Shown piece by piece: positions 7,596-17,097 of a stretch of DNA of 32,882 nucleotides. Below the pieces are notes generated by a model that saw only the letters and a program-made list of their open reading frames with translations, was not told where the DNA came from and did no database searches. This stretch comes from Lentimicrobium sp. (GTDB lineage Bacteria > Bacteroidota > Bacteroidia > Bacteroidales > 4484-276), in contig JAAYWF010000071.1 in the NCBI GenBank assembly GCA_012516825.1, positions 1 to 32,882 of the forward strand, written 5' to 3'. How positions within the stretch are numbered: the stretch's first letter is position 1; the number at the start of each line of letters is the position of its first letter. The position numbers and the translations under genes are program-made.

Positions 7596-9872
7596 TTAGC
7601 CACTATAAAAACCCGGCTGACTCCTCAATATCTCACTTCTGAAATCTCTTTGCGATTTCAGGAGATTGATAGAGTAGAGGAGAAGGTTTTTCGTCTCGGC
7701 CAGCAAATCGAAATAGAGCAAGCTGACACGTGTATGTAACTGTTTTTCTTTTAATCGTTTAACCTGATTTATACGGCTTTCGGATATCAATTGCAATATT
7801 TCCTGCTGTTTAAGAATAATTTGGTCGAGATCGCTGTATTTTTTAGTTTGTATCTTAACTATAATATCCTTATACAACTCGGATATTCCTGAGTAAATTG
7901 CTTCAAATTCTTGCTGTTGAAACTCATCAAGTCCGGTGTGGTTATTATCAATGTGCTCATATGCGGGATTAGCCATGTAGTTGAGGCAATGAGCTATTTC
8001 GCGCAGATAATCAACACTTTGTACATAATAATGACCTGTATCAATCTGATCAATCTGGAGATGGGTTACCGTTTCGCTTACATTATCTTTTATTCGTTTA
8101 GTTTTTTTATTGAATTTTTTTATCTCCTTTTTCAACTCTTTCAAGCTGTTCCTATCTTCTTCTGTAATCCCCTTAAAAAGTTGTCTATAAAAATCAGGTA
8201 CTTTTTCAAGAGCATTGACTGTTAATGAAATACATTTTTCAAAAACAACCGATGCGCTTATTATCTCTTCAATTTCATGTTCAATAGCATTATCGGTTCT
8301 TTCTTTTTCCATTGTTCTGTGCAACTTATAAGTACGATAGACAAACAATAACACTAATATTACGATTACACCAATAGCCACGATCCCGCCAAAATAAATC
8401 ACTATAGCAATGATTAAAGCTATAAAAAAAGCCAGAACAGCTGTAAGAAACCATCCTCCAATCACTGAAAATACGCCTTGCACACGATATACAGCGCTGT
8501 CGCGCCCCCAGGCTCGATCGGAGAGTGAGGTTCCCATGGCTACCATAAAAGTGATGTAGGTAGTGGATAAAGGAAGTTTTAAGGATGTCCCTAAAGCTAT
8601 TAACACAGAGGATACCATCAAATTTACAGAGGCTCTTAATTCATCAAATGAGGGTAAATCTTTTGTTTTTACAGAGCTATATATTGTTTTTGGAATTTCA
8701 AATCTTTTATCAATCCTGTTTTGGATTCTTTTCGGTATTTTTTCTGAAAATGATTTATTGAGTTTTATTACTCCCCTAACTACTGATTTTGATAAGGCTG
8801 AAGTACCAAACCTCTCATAACCAGAACCTTGCCGTGCTAAATTTACTTCAGTAGCAATTACCGTTCTGGCCTTTTTTGAGAACCAAAGAGTGAGCGCCAT
8901 TATTACTCCCGCAATAACAAGATAAATTGTATCAGTAGTAACCGCTCGTGAAAGCGAATCCATATAAAAAGTATCAGGAGTAGCCCCCGGTGTTGATAAG
9001 AAACTTTTGTAGGATGCAAGCCCTGCCAATGGAACACCGATAAAGTTTACCAAATCATTACCTGCAAAGGCAAAAGCAAGCGCAAAAGTGCCTATTATTA
9101 CAACTATTTTTGTAATAGGGACCTTAAAAATCCAATAGAGTAATTGCAAAAAAACTGTCCAAAAAATAAATCCATACAAAAGAATGTGAATAGTATGACT
9201 TTCGAGCCATTCATTCATTTCCGGAGTTAAAAAAGAAGCTCCTTTTGCCCCTTTCAGAATCATAAAAAAGGTAATTGCTGTAATAGACAGACCCCCAAAA
9301 ACACCACCGTAATATTTTAATTTGGGAACGAAATTGAAGGTAAAGATTAACCTGACAACATATTGTATAATAGCGCCTATAATAAATCCAAGGAATACCG
9401 AAATAAGAATGGCGGAAATAATGGCCAGAACTTTAGGTGAATTAATATAATTTCCAAGTTCCACAATGCTTTCTCCTGAAATATTCATTTTTATTAACGA
9501 TATTGCAACGGATGCTCCTAACAATTCAAAAATAATGGATACGGTTGTTGATGTAGGTAATCCAAAAGTGTTAAAAAGATCAAGCAAAATTATATCAGCC
9601 ATACCAACCGCCAAGAATATAATCATCACCTCTGAGAACGTAAATTGGCCTGGATGAAATATCCCTTTTTGAGCAATCTCCATCATACCGCTGGAAAAGG
9701 TAGCTCCCAAAATAACACCAAAGCTCACCACAATTAATAGTACCCACATTGGGGCAGTTTTGGATCCAGCAGCAGAATTTAAAAAGTTAACGGCATCATT
9801 AGTTACACCCACAGCAAGGTCGGCAACTGCAAAAGCAATAAGTATAATAATAATAATCAGGTAGATATCCAT
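7596..9872 (-). CDS. PiT-family inorganic phosphate transporter with C-terminal PhoU-like cytoplasmic domain
   Basis: Duplicated Pho4 signatures 'GVTNDAVNFLNSAAGSKTAP' / 'FAFAGNDLVNFIGVPLAG' and 'GLPTSTTVSIIFELLGA' / 'KLPLSTTYITFMVAMGTSLSDRAWGRDSAVYRVQGV'; helical C-terminal about 220 aa. Confidence 0.92.
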   Translation of the reverse strand: MDIYLIIIIILIAFAVADLAVGVTNDAVNFLNSAAGSKTAPMWVLLIVVSFGVILGATFSSGMMEIAQKGIFHPGQFTFSEVMIIFLAVGMADIILLDLFNTFGLPTSTTVSIIFELLGASVAISLIKMNISGESIVELGNYINSPKVLAIISAILISVFLGFIIGAIIQYVVRLIFTFNFVPKLKYYGGVFGGLSITAITFFMILKGAKGASFLTPEMNEWLESHTIHILLYGFIFWTVFLQLLYWIFKVPITKIVVIIGTFALAFAFAGNDLVNFIGVPLAGLASYKSFLSTPGATPDTFYMDSLSRAVTTDTIYLVIAGVIMALTLWFSKKARTVIATEVNLARQGSGYERFGTSALSKSVVRGVIKLNKSFSEKIPKRIQNRIDKRFEIPKTIYSSVKTKDLPSFDELRASVNLMVSSVLIALGTSLKLPLSTTYITFMVAMGTSLSDRAWGRDSAVYRVQGVFSVIGGWFLTAVLAFFIALIIAIVIYFGGIVAIGVIVILVLLFVYRTYKLHRTMEKERTDNAIEHEIEEIISASVVFEKCISLTVNALEKVPDFYRQLFKGITEEDRNSLKELKKEIKKFNKKTKRIKDNVSETVTHLQIDQIDTGHYYVQSVDYLREIAHCLNYMANPAYEHIDNNHTGLDEFQQQEFEAIYSGISELYKDIIVKIQTKKYSDLDQIILKQQEILQLISESRINQVKRLKEKQLHTRVSLLYFDLLAETKNLLLYSINLLKSQRDFRSEILRSQPGFYSG

Positions 9873-10295
9873 AATATTAAAGGTAAAATTTTGTTCAAGT
9901 TATTGAAATTTGAGATTTAACAGTCAGTTGTTATTTAAAACAGAAACATTAGATTTTTTTAGATCAAACAGAAAAATATTAAGACGAAGAACAATCATAA
10001 TCATAATCATACTCTTACCAGCTTGATGAGAATTTATTAGGTCTGTTTTTTTTAATTTCAAACACACGTACCTATGTTTTAGTATTACTTAATAATGATT
10101 TTTTAATAACAATTTTGTCTGTTAAAATAAGATTTCAGTCTTAAAATAAGCTACGCAAAGAACTAAAGTTTTTAGGATTCAACAAACAATGTTAATAAAA
10201 AAAATTGGTTGATCAGTTTCGCACCGGAGGAAAATCTAATTAGGTCTTTAATGATCTTATTTAATAGTGCGGAAATCAAACGGATGAATAAATCA

Positions 10296-10961
10296 CTAAT
10301 CTCGTTGACCAAAAATTACGCTACCCAACCGGATGATAGTACTCCCTTGTTCAATTGCAATTAGATAATCACCTGACATACCCATTGATATTTCTTTAAA
10401 TGAGTCAATATGTTGGAAGTACTTTTGTTTTAGAGTATCGAATATGATTTTCAGGTTTTTAAATTCCTTACTTATCTGCGTTTTATCATCAGTAAGGGTT
10501 GCCATTCCCATTACGCCACAAATACTTACGTTTTTAATTTTGTCAAAATAATTGTTATCAAGTATTTCATAAGATTCTGATAAGGTTAACCCAAATTTCG
10601 ACTCTTCTTCGGCAATATGAAATTGCAACAAGCACGGTATTACTCTATTCAAAGCTGCAGCATGCTTATTGATCTCCTTAAGAACTTTAAGCCGATCAAC
10701 TGACTCAATCATATTCACAAAGGGGGCTATGAACTTCACTTTATTGGTTTGTAAATGGCCTATAAAATGCCAGTGGATATCTGACGGCAGATGTGGCTGT
10801 TTGGCTATCATCTCTTGTACTTTATTTTCGCCAAAATGTCGTTGTCCGGCATTATAAGCCTCCATGATCTCATCTATTCCCTTGGTTTTTGAAACGGCGA
10901 TTAACTTAACATTGGCAGGTAATTCATTTTTTATCTTTTTGATATTCTGATTGATTCCCAT
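10296..10961 (-). CDS. YggS/PLPBP-family pyridoxal-phosphate homeostasis protein (start revised from 10997)
   Basis: 'VKLIAVSKTKGIDEI', 'HFGENKVQEM', 'WHFIGHLQTNKVKFI', 'SMGMSGDYLIAIEQGSTIIRLGSVIFG'. Start at MGINQN placed downstream of the putative promoter. Confidence 0.9.
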   Translation of the reverse strand: MGINQNIKKIKNELPANVKLIAVSKTKGIDEIMEAYNAGQRHFGENKVQEMIAKQPHLPSDIHWHFIGHLQTNKVKFIAPFVNMIESVDRLKVLKEINKHAAALNRVIPCLLQFHIAEEESKFGLTLSESYEILDNNYFDKIKNVSICGVMGMATLTDDKTQISKEFKNLKIIFDTLKQKYFQHIDSFKEISMGMSGDYLIAIEQGSTIIRLGSVIFGQRD

Positions 10962-10973
10962 ATTTTTTTCTGA

Positions 10974-11004
10974 CAAAATTAAAAAAAAATCCGACAATTT
11001 TTCA
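10974..11004 (-). promoter_or_regulatory. Putative promoter (TTG-N20-TAATTTTG) for the yggS-like gene
   Basis: -7 as the reverse complement of CAAAATTA (10974-10981); TTG as the complement of CAA at 11002-11004. Confidence 0.45.
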
Positions 11005-11041
11005 AAAGCCGGATCATAATTATAACAAAGAGTGTTTTAAT

Positions 11042-12691
11042 CTATTTACCCGGGCATACTTTTATAACGCTCTCTTTTATATTCTTTTGCCCATAATTTT
11101 TATCAAACGCATCGCTGAATTTTTTTGCTAATATCTGAGCTTGTTTGTCGTATGCCTCTTTATCTTTCCATGTATTTTTCGGCCAAAGCATCTCTGATGG
11201 CACTCCGGGGCAATTTTCAGGCACATCCACATGGAAGAGATTATCGCGTTTATAATTAACGTTTTCCAACTCGCCCGAAAGAGCTGCATTTACCATTTTT
11301 CGGGTTAATGTGAGATCAATTCTTTGACCTGTTCCATAAGCGCCGCCACTCCAGCCTGTATTAATCAGATAAACTTTGGTATTATGTTCTTTCATCTTTT
11401 TACCTAACATTTCTGCATAAACATCAGGATTCGCCGGCATGAATGGCTGCCCGAAAAAGCGCGAAAAGGTAGCTTGTGGCTCAGTAACACCGGTTTCGGT
11501 ACCAGCAAGTTTACTTGTATAGCCCATTAAGAACCAAAGCATTGCCTCGTCTTCGGTAAGTCTGGAAACAGGAGGTAACACACCGTAGGCATCAGCAGTT
11601 AGAAACAGAATCGTTTTTGGATGTCCCGAAGTAGAGGACTCTTTAATATTTTTAAGATAAGTAAGCAAGAAGGATGCCCGTGAGTTAGGAGTAAGGCGAT
11701 CATCGTAAAAATCAAATGTGCCATCAGGATAAATCATGGCATTTTCAACAATCGAACCATGATTTAGGTAGTCATCAACATGCATTACTGCATCATAAAT
11801 ATCGGGCTCTTTCTTTGGATTGATATCAATCATTTTTGCATAACATCCAAACTCGAAGTTAGCGATACCATCGTCGCTCCAGCCATGCTCATCATCGCCA
11901 AGCAATGCACGACTCGGATCGGCCGACAGGGTAGTCTTACCCGTGCCCGAAAGGCCTAAGAGTAAAGCTGAATCACCTTTTGGTCCTTCATTGGCAGAAC
12001 AATGAAGTGGCAAAATCCCCTCTAAAGGAAGCAGATAATTCATCACCGTAAAAAGCATCTTCTTAACACTTCCCATATAAGCAGAGCCAATGATAACGCC
12101 AAGCCTCCTGTCAAAATCCATTGCAACGGCCATGTCTGTTGTTTTACCATTTGGCAATTTACGAAGTCGGCCTTCATATTTATCGGGATTCAATTTTCTA
12201 TAAGGAACAGCTATTAACTCAAATCCATTTTGATAAAATTTACTACGATGTATATCTTTCGGTATAGGGCGAAACATGTTGTCCGTAAAAAGAGCATGTA
12301 AAGCATTTGGAGTAACAACTCTTACGGGCAGTGCATATTTGCTGTCGGCGCCAATAACTCGATCGGTAATTTGAACCTGTTTTGCATCCCTGATAAACTG
12401 CAGCGCATCATCAAAAAGCATATCGAAAGTTTCTTCGTCAATCGGAATGTTGTTTGGCGAAGTCCAGTCAATATTATGCTCACTCGAACTACGTTTAACC
12501 GAAACAGTATCTTTTGGCGAACGACCATTTGATTCTGTCTTGGTCCAGGTGGCAAGCGCTCCCGATTTGGCAATAATAGCTTCACGGTTTTCAACAACCA
12601 TACGAATAATCTCACGGCGCGGTATGTTGTTAAAAATATTGCCGTGTTGCTGAATTACTTTGGTTAGCTTCTCTCTCAATGTATTGTTCAT
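11042..12691 (-). CDS. pckA: Phosphoenolpyruvate carboxykinase (ATP)
   Basis: 'LLGLSGTGKTTLSADPSRALLGDDEHGW', 'GCYAKMIDI', 'NTGWSGGAYGTGQRIDLTLTRKMV'. Confidence 0.97.
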   Translation of the reverse strand: MNNTLREKLTKVIQQHGNIFNNIPRREIIRMVVENREAIIAKSGALATWTKTESNGRSPKDTVSVKRSSSEHNIDWTSPNNIPIDEETFDMLFDDALQFIRDAKQVQITDRVIGADSKYALPVRVVTPNALHALFTDNMFRPIPKDIHRSKFYQNGFELIAVPYRKLNPDKYEGRLRKLPNGKTTDMAVAMDFDRRLGVIIGSAYMGSVKKMLFTVMNYLLPLEGILPLHCSANEGPKGDSALLLGLSGTGKTTLSADPSRALLGDDEHGWSDDGIANFEFGCYAKMIDINPKKEPDIYDAVMHVDDYLNHGSIVENAMIYPDGTFDFYDDRLTPNSRASFLLTYLKNIKESSTSGHPKTILFLTADAYGVLPPVSRLTEDEAMLWFLMGYTSKLAGTETGVTEPQATFSRFFGQPFMPANPDVYAEMLGKKMKEHNTKVYLINTGWSGGAYGTGQRIDLTLTRKMVNAALSGELENVNYKRDNLFHVDVPENCPGVPSEMLWPKNTWKDKEAYDKQAQILAKKFSDAFDKNYGQKNIKESVIKVCPGK

Positions 12692-12978
12692 AGTAAATTA
12701 TAAATTGAAGTTTTTAATTTTATGTTTTGATAATCAATAAACCATCCTAAAAATGATCTGCAAATATCCATTTTTTAACCATAACAAAGTATAAAACTAT
12801 CATACAAAAGTTTACGAAATATATTACAGGGTAAGCTTTTCCAAATCAGTTCGATTTTGAATGCCGATAAAGTGAACTTATCGTAACGCTTTATGCCTGC
12901 AGCCACTTTAATCAGCTTTATACTTTTGTTCAGCCAAAGTTTTAAAAACAAAGTATTAAATCATTATGATGCAGCTTC

Positions 12979-15900
12979 TTATCCTCCAGCTCTACCGTGG
13001 CAATGCTTATATTTTTTGCCACTTCCGCAGGGACACGGTTCGTTGCGCCCCACCTTTTTTTCTACCTTTACTGGTTCTGGCTTCTGCCGTTGTTGCGTGT
13101 TGCTATGAGCTTGTGATAGGAGATCATCTCTACTTTCTGACATTCTACGGCGGTCAGTCCTTCTTGGCAATTGAGCCTCTCTAACATCTCCCGAACTTTG
13201 GATAGGTAAATCCCCCTTGATAAGGAAAGAGGTAATTTCACGATTAATCCTTTGTACCATCCTCTTAAAAAGCTGAAACGATTCGAATTTATAAATCAAC
13301 AGCGGATCTTTCTGTTCGTATGTTGCGGCCTGTACCGATTGTTTTAGATCGTCCATTTCGCGTAGGTGTTCTTTCCATGCTTCGTCAATCATGCCGAGGG
13401 TAACACTCTTCTCGATGGCCAGATTAATTTCACGCGCTCCGTTTTCATAAGCTTTTTTCAAATTAACAATGATGTTTCTTGTCTTTATACCATCACTGAT
13501 AGGAATTGCAATATTTTCGAAGTTGGTATGATTTTCAAAAACATCCTTGATCACTGGCGCTGCCTTTTCAGCAATGGCCTTCATCTTTAGTTTGTACGAC
13601 TGATAGACCTTATTATAAAGTTTTTCGGCTAAGGTATCAACGGATTCCTGAAGAAAGTCCTTGTTTTCAAATGGCACGGTGATAGCCATATCTCTTAAAA
13701 CTTCGAGTCTGAACTCCTCGAAATCACCAGTATCCTGATAGTCGGAAATGACTTGATCGCAAAGGTCGTACATCATATTCGAGATATCCACTTCGAGGCG
13801 TTCGCCAAATAGGGCATTACGGCGGCGACGGTATATCACCTCGCGCTGTTGGTTCATTACGTCATCGTACTCAAGAAGACGTTTTCGTATTCCAAAATTA
13901 TTTTCCTCTACCTTGCGTTGTGCTCTTTCTATAGATTTTGTGATCATAGGGTGTTGAATTACTTCACCCTCTTTTAACCCCATCCTGTCCATTATTTTTG
14001 AAATGCGTTCCGATCCGAACATACGCATCAAGTCATCTTCAAGTGAAACGAAGAATTGCGAGCTACCGGGGTCTCCCTGTCGTCCCGATCGTCCTCTTAG
14101 CTGCCGGTCAACGCGCCGAGATTCATGTCGTTCTGTTCCGATAATAGCAAGACCACCGGCCTCCTTCACTCCAGCCCCGAGCTTAATATCGGTTCCGCGG
14201 CCAGCCATGTTTGTAGCAATCGTAACCTTTCCGGGTTTTCCCGCTTCTGCCACAATATCAGCTTCGCGTTGGTGCAATTTCGCATTTAACACATTATGAG
14301 GGATTTTTTGCCGCGTTAACATTCGGCTAAGCAGCTCAGAGGTCTCAACCGAAGTTGTTCCAACTAACACCGGCCGATCTTTTTCTACGAGATTTAAAAT
14401 ATCCTCTATTACTGCGTTAAATTTTTCTCTTTTGGTTTTGTAAACCAAATCTTCGCGATCATCACGCACTATAGGGCGATTTGTAGGAATTACAACAACA
14501 TCAAGTTTATAAATATCCCATAACTCTCCCGCTTCCGTTTCGGCAGTTCCGGTCATTCCTGCTAACTTTTTATACATCCTGAAGTAATTTTGCAGGGTAA
14601 TGGTGGCATAAGTTTGTGTAGCTGCCTCAATCTTTACATTCTCTTTAGCCTCAATTGCCTGATGCAATCCATCAGAATATCGCCGTCCTTCAAGAATACG
14701 ACCTGTTTGCTCATCCACGATCTTTACTTTATTGTCCATCACCACATACTCCACATCTTTTTCAAACATAGAGTATGCCCGTAGGAGTTGATTTACAGTA
14801 TGAATTCTTTCTGATTTAATTGAAAAGTCGCGCATGATTTCGTTACGCTTTTCCGTTTTTTTAGCTTCTGACAGATCTGATTTATCCAAATCGGCCAATT
14901 CGGAGCCCATATCAGGAATTATGAAGAATGATGGATCGTTATAGGATGAGCTAAGTAGATCTATTCCATTATCTGTCAATTCAATAGAATTATTTTTTTC
15001 ATCAATGACAAAATAAAGGGGATCATTAATAATATGCATATGTTTGCTCTGTTCCTGCATGTAAAAGCTTTCGGTTTTTGTCATCAATGATTTCATTCCG
15101 GGCTCGCTAAGAAATTTAATCAGCGCATTGTTTTTTGGCAGCCCGTGATGTGCTCGCAGCAAATATTCGCCTCCCTTTTTTTGATCATCATCACTCACAT
15201 TATCGCCACCAAGAATTTGTTTGGCTTCTGCCAATAATTTTGTAACAAGATTTCTTTGCGAATTGTAAAGTCGCTGGACGTTCTCTTTCATTTCATCAAA
15301 AAGCTGATTTTCGCCCTTTGCTGTTGGCCCCGATATGATAAGCGGCGTACGAGCATCGTCAATCAACACAGAATCCACCTCATCCACAATTGAGTAATTA
15401 TGTGGGCGTTGGACTAATTCATCAGGGTTTCCCGTCATATTGTCACGAAGGTAATCGAAACCAAATTCATTATTGGTTCCATAGGTGATATCTGCCATGT
15501 AAGCTGCTCGACGAGCCTCTGAGTTTGGTTCATGTTTATCAATACAGTCAACCTTTAGTCCGTGAAACATATAGATCATCCCCATCCATTCAGAGTCGCG
15601 CTTAGCCAGATAGTCGTTTACAGTAACCAAATGAACACCTTTTCCCGGCAAAGCGTTGAGGTAGAGTGGGAGGGTAGCTACAAGTGTTTTACCTTCGCCG
15701 GTAGCCATTTCGGCTATCTTACCCTGATGTAATATTATACCGCCGATAAGTTGAACATCATAGTGCACCATGTCCCATTTTATCATATTTCCACCGGCCA
15801 TCCACTGGTTTTTATAATGAGCCTTGTCGCCAACGATATTCACATTATCAAGGCTTGCAGCCAGATCGCGATCCATATCCGTTGCCGTAACTATAACCTC

Positions 15901-16281
15901 GTCATTCTCCTTGAAACGACGGGCTGTCTCTTTGATTACAGCAAATGCTTCAGGTAAAATTTTATTGAGAATCTCTTGTGATTTGTCATAACTAACCTTT
16001 TCGAGTCTATCCATTTCATCATACAATTTCTCCTTCTCATCAGCATCAAGATCAGGCTCATTTTCAAGCTGTTGTTTGATTTTCTGAATTTTATTTTCCT
16101 CTTCAGCAATATATTCTGCAATATTTTTCCTAAACGAAATAGTTTTTCCCCTCAATTCATCATTCGAAAGGTTTTTTATGGTTTCATAAGCTTTGAGAAT
16201 ATCGTTTAAAACTGGGGTAATCTCTTTAATGTCTTTATCGGCTTTAGTACCAAAAAAGCTTTTTAGAATATTTTTTATCAT
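12979..16281 (-). CDS. secA: Preprotein translocase ATPase SecA
   Basis: '[21 protein letters not shown]', '[15 protein letters not shown]', '[21 protein letters not shown]', '[12 protein letters not shown]', C-terminal zinc motif '[17 protein letters not shown]'. Confidence 0.98.
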   Translation of the reverse strand: MIKNILKSFFGTKADKDIKEITPVLNDILKAYETIKNLSNDELRGKTISFRKNIAEYIAEEENKIQKIKQQLENEPDLDADEKEKLYDEMDRLEKVSYDKSQEILNKILPEAFAVIKETARRFKENDEVIVTATDMDRDLAASLDNVNIVGDKAHYKNQWMAGGNMIKWDMVHYDVQLIGGIILHQGKIAEMATGEGKTLVATLPLYLNALPGKGVHLVTVNDYLAKRDSEWMGMIYMFHGLKVDCIDKHEPNSEARRAAYMADITYGTNNEFGFDYLRDNMTGNPDELVQRPHNYSIVDEVDSVLIDDARTPLIISGPTAKGENQLFDEMKENVQRLYNSQRNLVTKLLAEAKQILGGDNVSDDDQKKGGEYLLRAHHGLPKNNALIKFLSEPGMKSLMTKTESFYMQEQSKHMHIINDPLYFVIDEKNNSIELTDNGIDLLSSSYNDPSFFIIPDMGSELADLDKSDLSEAKKTEKRNEIMRDFSIKSERIHTVNQLLRAYSMFEKDVEYVVMDNKVKIVDEQTGRILEGRRYSDGLHQAIEAKENVKIEAATQTYATITLQNYFRMYKKLAGMTGTAETEAGELWDIYKLDVVVIPTNRPIVRDDREDLVYKTKREKFNAVIEDILNLVEKDRPVLVGTTSVETSELLSRMLTRQKIPHNVLNAKLHQREADIVAEAGKPGKVTIATNMAGRGTDIKLGAGVKEAGGLAIIGTERHESRRVDRQLRGRSGRQGDPGSSQFFVSLEDDLMRMFGSERISKIMDRMGLKEGEVIQHPMITKSIERAQRKVEENNFGIRKRLLEYDDVMNQQREVIYRRRRNALFGERLEVDISNMMYDLCDQVISDYQDTGDFEEFRLEVLRDMAITVPFENKDFLQESVDTLAEKLYNKVYQSYKLKMKAIAEKAAPVIKDVFENHTNFENIAIPISDGIKTRNIIVNLKKAYENGAREINLAIEKSVTLGMIDEAWKEHLREMDDLKQSVQAATYEQKDPLLIYKFESFQLFKRMVQRINREITSFLIKGDLPIQSSGDVREAQLPRRTDRRRMSESRDDLLSQAHSNTQQRQKPEPVKVEKKVGRNEPCPCGSGKKYKHCHGRAGG

Positions 16282-16322
16282 GATTATGATTTTTCAAGCA
16301 AAAAAAAGCCCAATCATCAACA

Positions 16323-16361
16323 ATAATGCCTTAAAAAAACAATATTTTTTTATGCCATTAT
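16323..16361. repeat. 39-bp imperfect inverted repeat in the secA 5' leader
   Basis: ATAATG-CCT-TAAAAAAA-CAATA-TTTTTTTA-TGC-CATTAT: 6-bp and 8-bp stems around a 3x3 internal loop. Confidence 0.65.
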
Positions 16362-16380
16362 GGCCTAAATCAGGCATCTG

Positions 16381-16388
16381 CAAAGTTA
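16381..16388 (-). promoter_or_regulatory. Putative -7 element TAACTTTG for secA
   Basis: Reverse complement of CAAAGTTA in the sequence GCAAAGTTA, about 100 bp upstream of the secA ATG. Confidence 0.4.
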
Positions 16389-16424
16389 ATTCAAAATATT
16401 GACTGAGGAATAAAAAAAGAGTTC

Positions 16425-16477
16425 AAGCCTTTTTATAAAAGATTTAACTTTCTCATTATCAATATTTTTCAAGGCTT
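16425..16477 (-). terminator. Possible terminator downstream of coaD
   Basis: 7-bp arms AAGCCTT / AAGGCTT; on the minus strand followed by a T-rich tract. The loop is long (39 nt), so support is weak. Confidence 0.25.
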
Positions 16478-16939
16478 TCACTTGAGTATTAGTCCTTCAG
16501 GTACAAATTGTGCAGGATTGCCGCCATTTCGCAAAATGTCCCTTACCACAGATGAGTTCAGTGCAGTATATTCTGGAAGTGTCAACAGAAAGATGGTTTC
16601 CAATTCATGATCTAGTTTCTTGTTAACTTGAGCTATTGAACGTTCAAACTCAAAATCGGCCGAAGTACGTAAACCTCTCAAAATATATTGAGCTCCTTTA
16701 CTTTTACAATAATCTACAGTTAAACCGCTATATTGGTCAATTTCCACACTGGGATAATCTCTAAAAACAAACTTTAAAAACTCAATCCGTTTTTCTAATG
16801 GAAAAAACGTCCGTTTATCCTGATTTTGGCCTACGGCTACAATGATTTTATCAAAAAGAGGAATTGCTCTCTTAATGATATCTTCATGTCCTTTTGTAAT
16901 AGGATCAAACGAGCCGGGAAAAACTGCTATACCAGCCAT
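16478..16939 (-). CDS. coaD: Phosphopantetheine adenylyltransferase (start revised from 16975)
   Basis: 'AVFPGSFDPITKGHEDIIKRA', 'YILRGLRTSADFEFERSIAQVNKKLDHELETIFLLT', 'LNSSVVRDI'. Start at MAGIAVFPGSFDP. Confidence 0.96.
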   Translation of the reverse strand: MAGIAVFPGSFDPITKGHEDIIKRAIPLFDKIIVAVGQNQDKRTFFPLEKRIEFLKFVFRDYPSVEIDQYSGLTVDYCKSKGAQYILRGLRTSADFEFERSIAQVNKKLDHELETIFLLTLPEYTALNSSVVRDILRNGGNPAQFVPEGLILK

Positions 16940-16955
16940 AACATTTATTTTTGAG

Positions 16956-16963
16956 CAAAGGTA
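16956..16963 (-). promoter_or_regulatory. Putative -7 element TACCTTTG for coaD
   Basis: Reverse complement of CAAAGGTA in the sequence GCAAAGGTA, just upstream of the revised start; lies inside the longer ORF. Confidence 0.4.
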
Positions 16964-17037
16964 ATTGAAATTCATAAGAAAAAGATAATTGACAGAAATT
17001 ATGCCTCTTAGCTTAAATGGTAAAACTTTAAAATTAC

Positions 17038-17045
17038 TATTTTTG
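17038..17045 (+). promoter_or_regulatory. Putative -7 element TATTTTTG for the LTD/CotH gene
   Basis: TAnnTTTG match 52 bp upstream of the ATG. Confidence 0.3.
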
Positions 17046-17097
17046 GAAAGTTTTTAAAGGGAGAGGGTATTTTCTCTTGTAAGAAAAACAACTATTT

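Noticed and set aside
7911-8225. 104-aa hydrophobic ORF antisense to the PiT/PhoU-like gene
   Set aside because: Lies opposite the helical C-terminal region; composition reflects the sense-strand codons.
12322-12615. 97-aa ORF in another frame of pckA
   Set aside because: Same-strand out-of-frame shadow of an unambiguous pckA gene; no recognisable domain.
12865-12883. CGATAA-N7-TTATCG inverted repeat between secA and pckA
   Set aside because: 6-bp arms without a T-tract or promoter context; could easily occur by chance.
14003-14299. 98-aa ORF antisense to secA
   Set aside because: Shadow ORF over the conserved SecA motor region.
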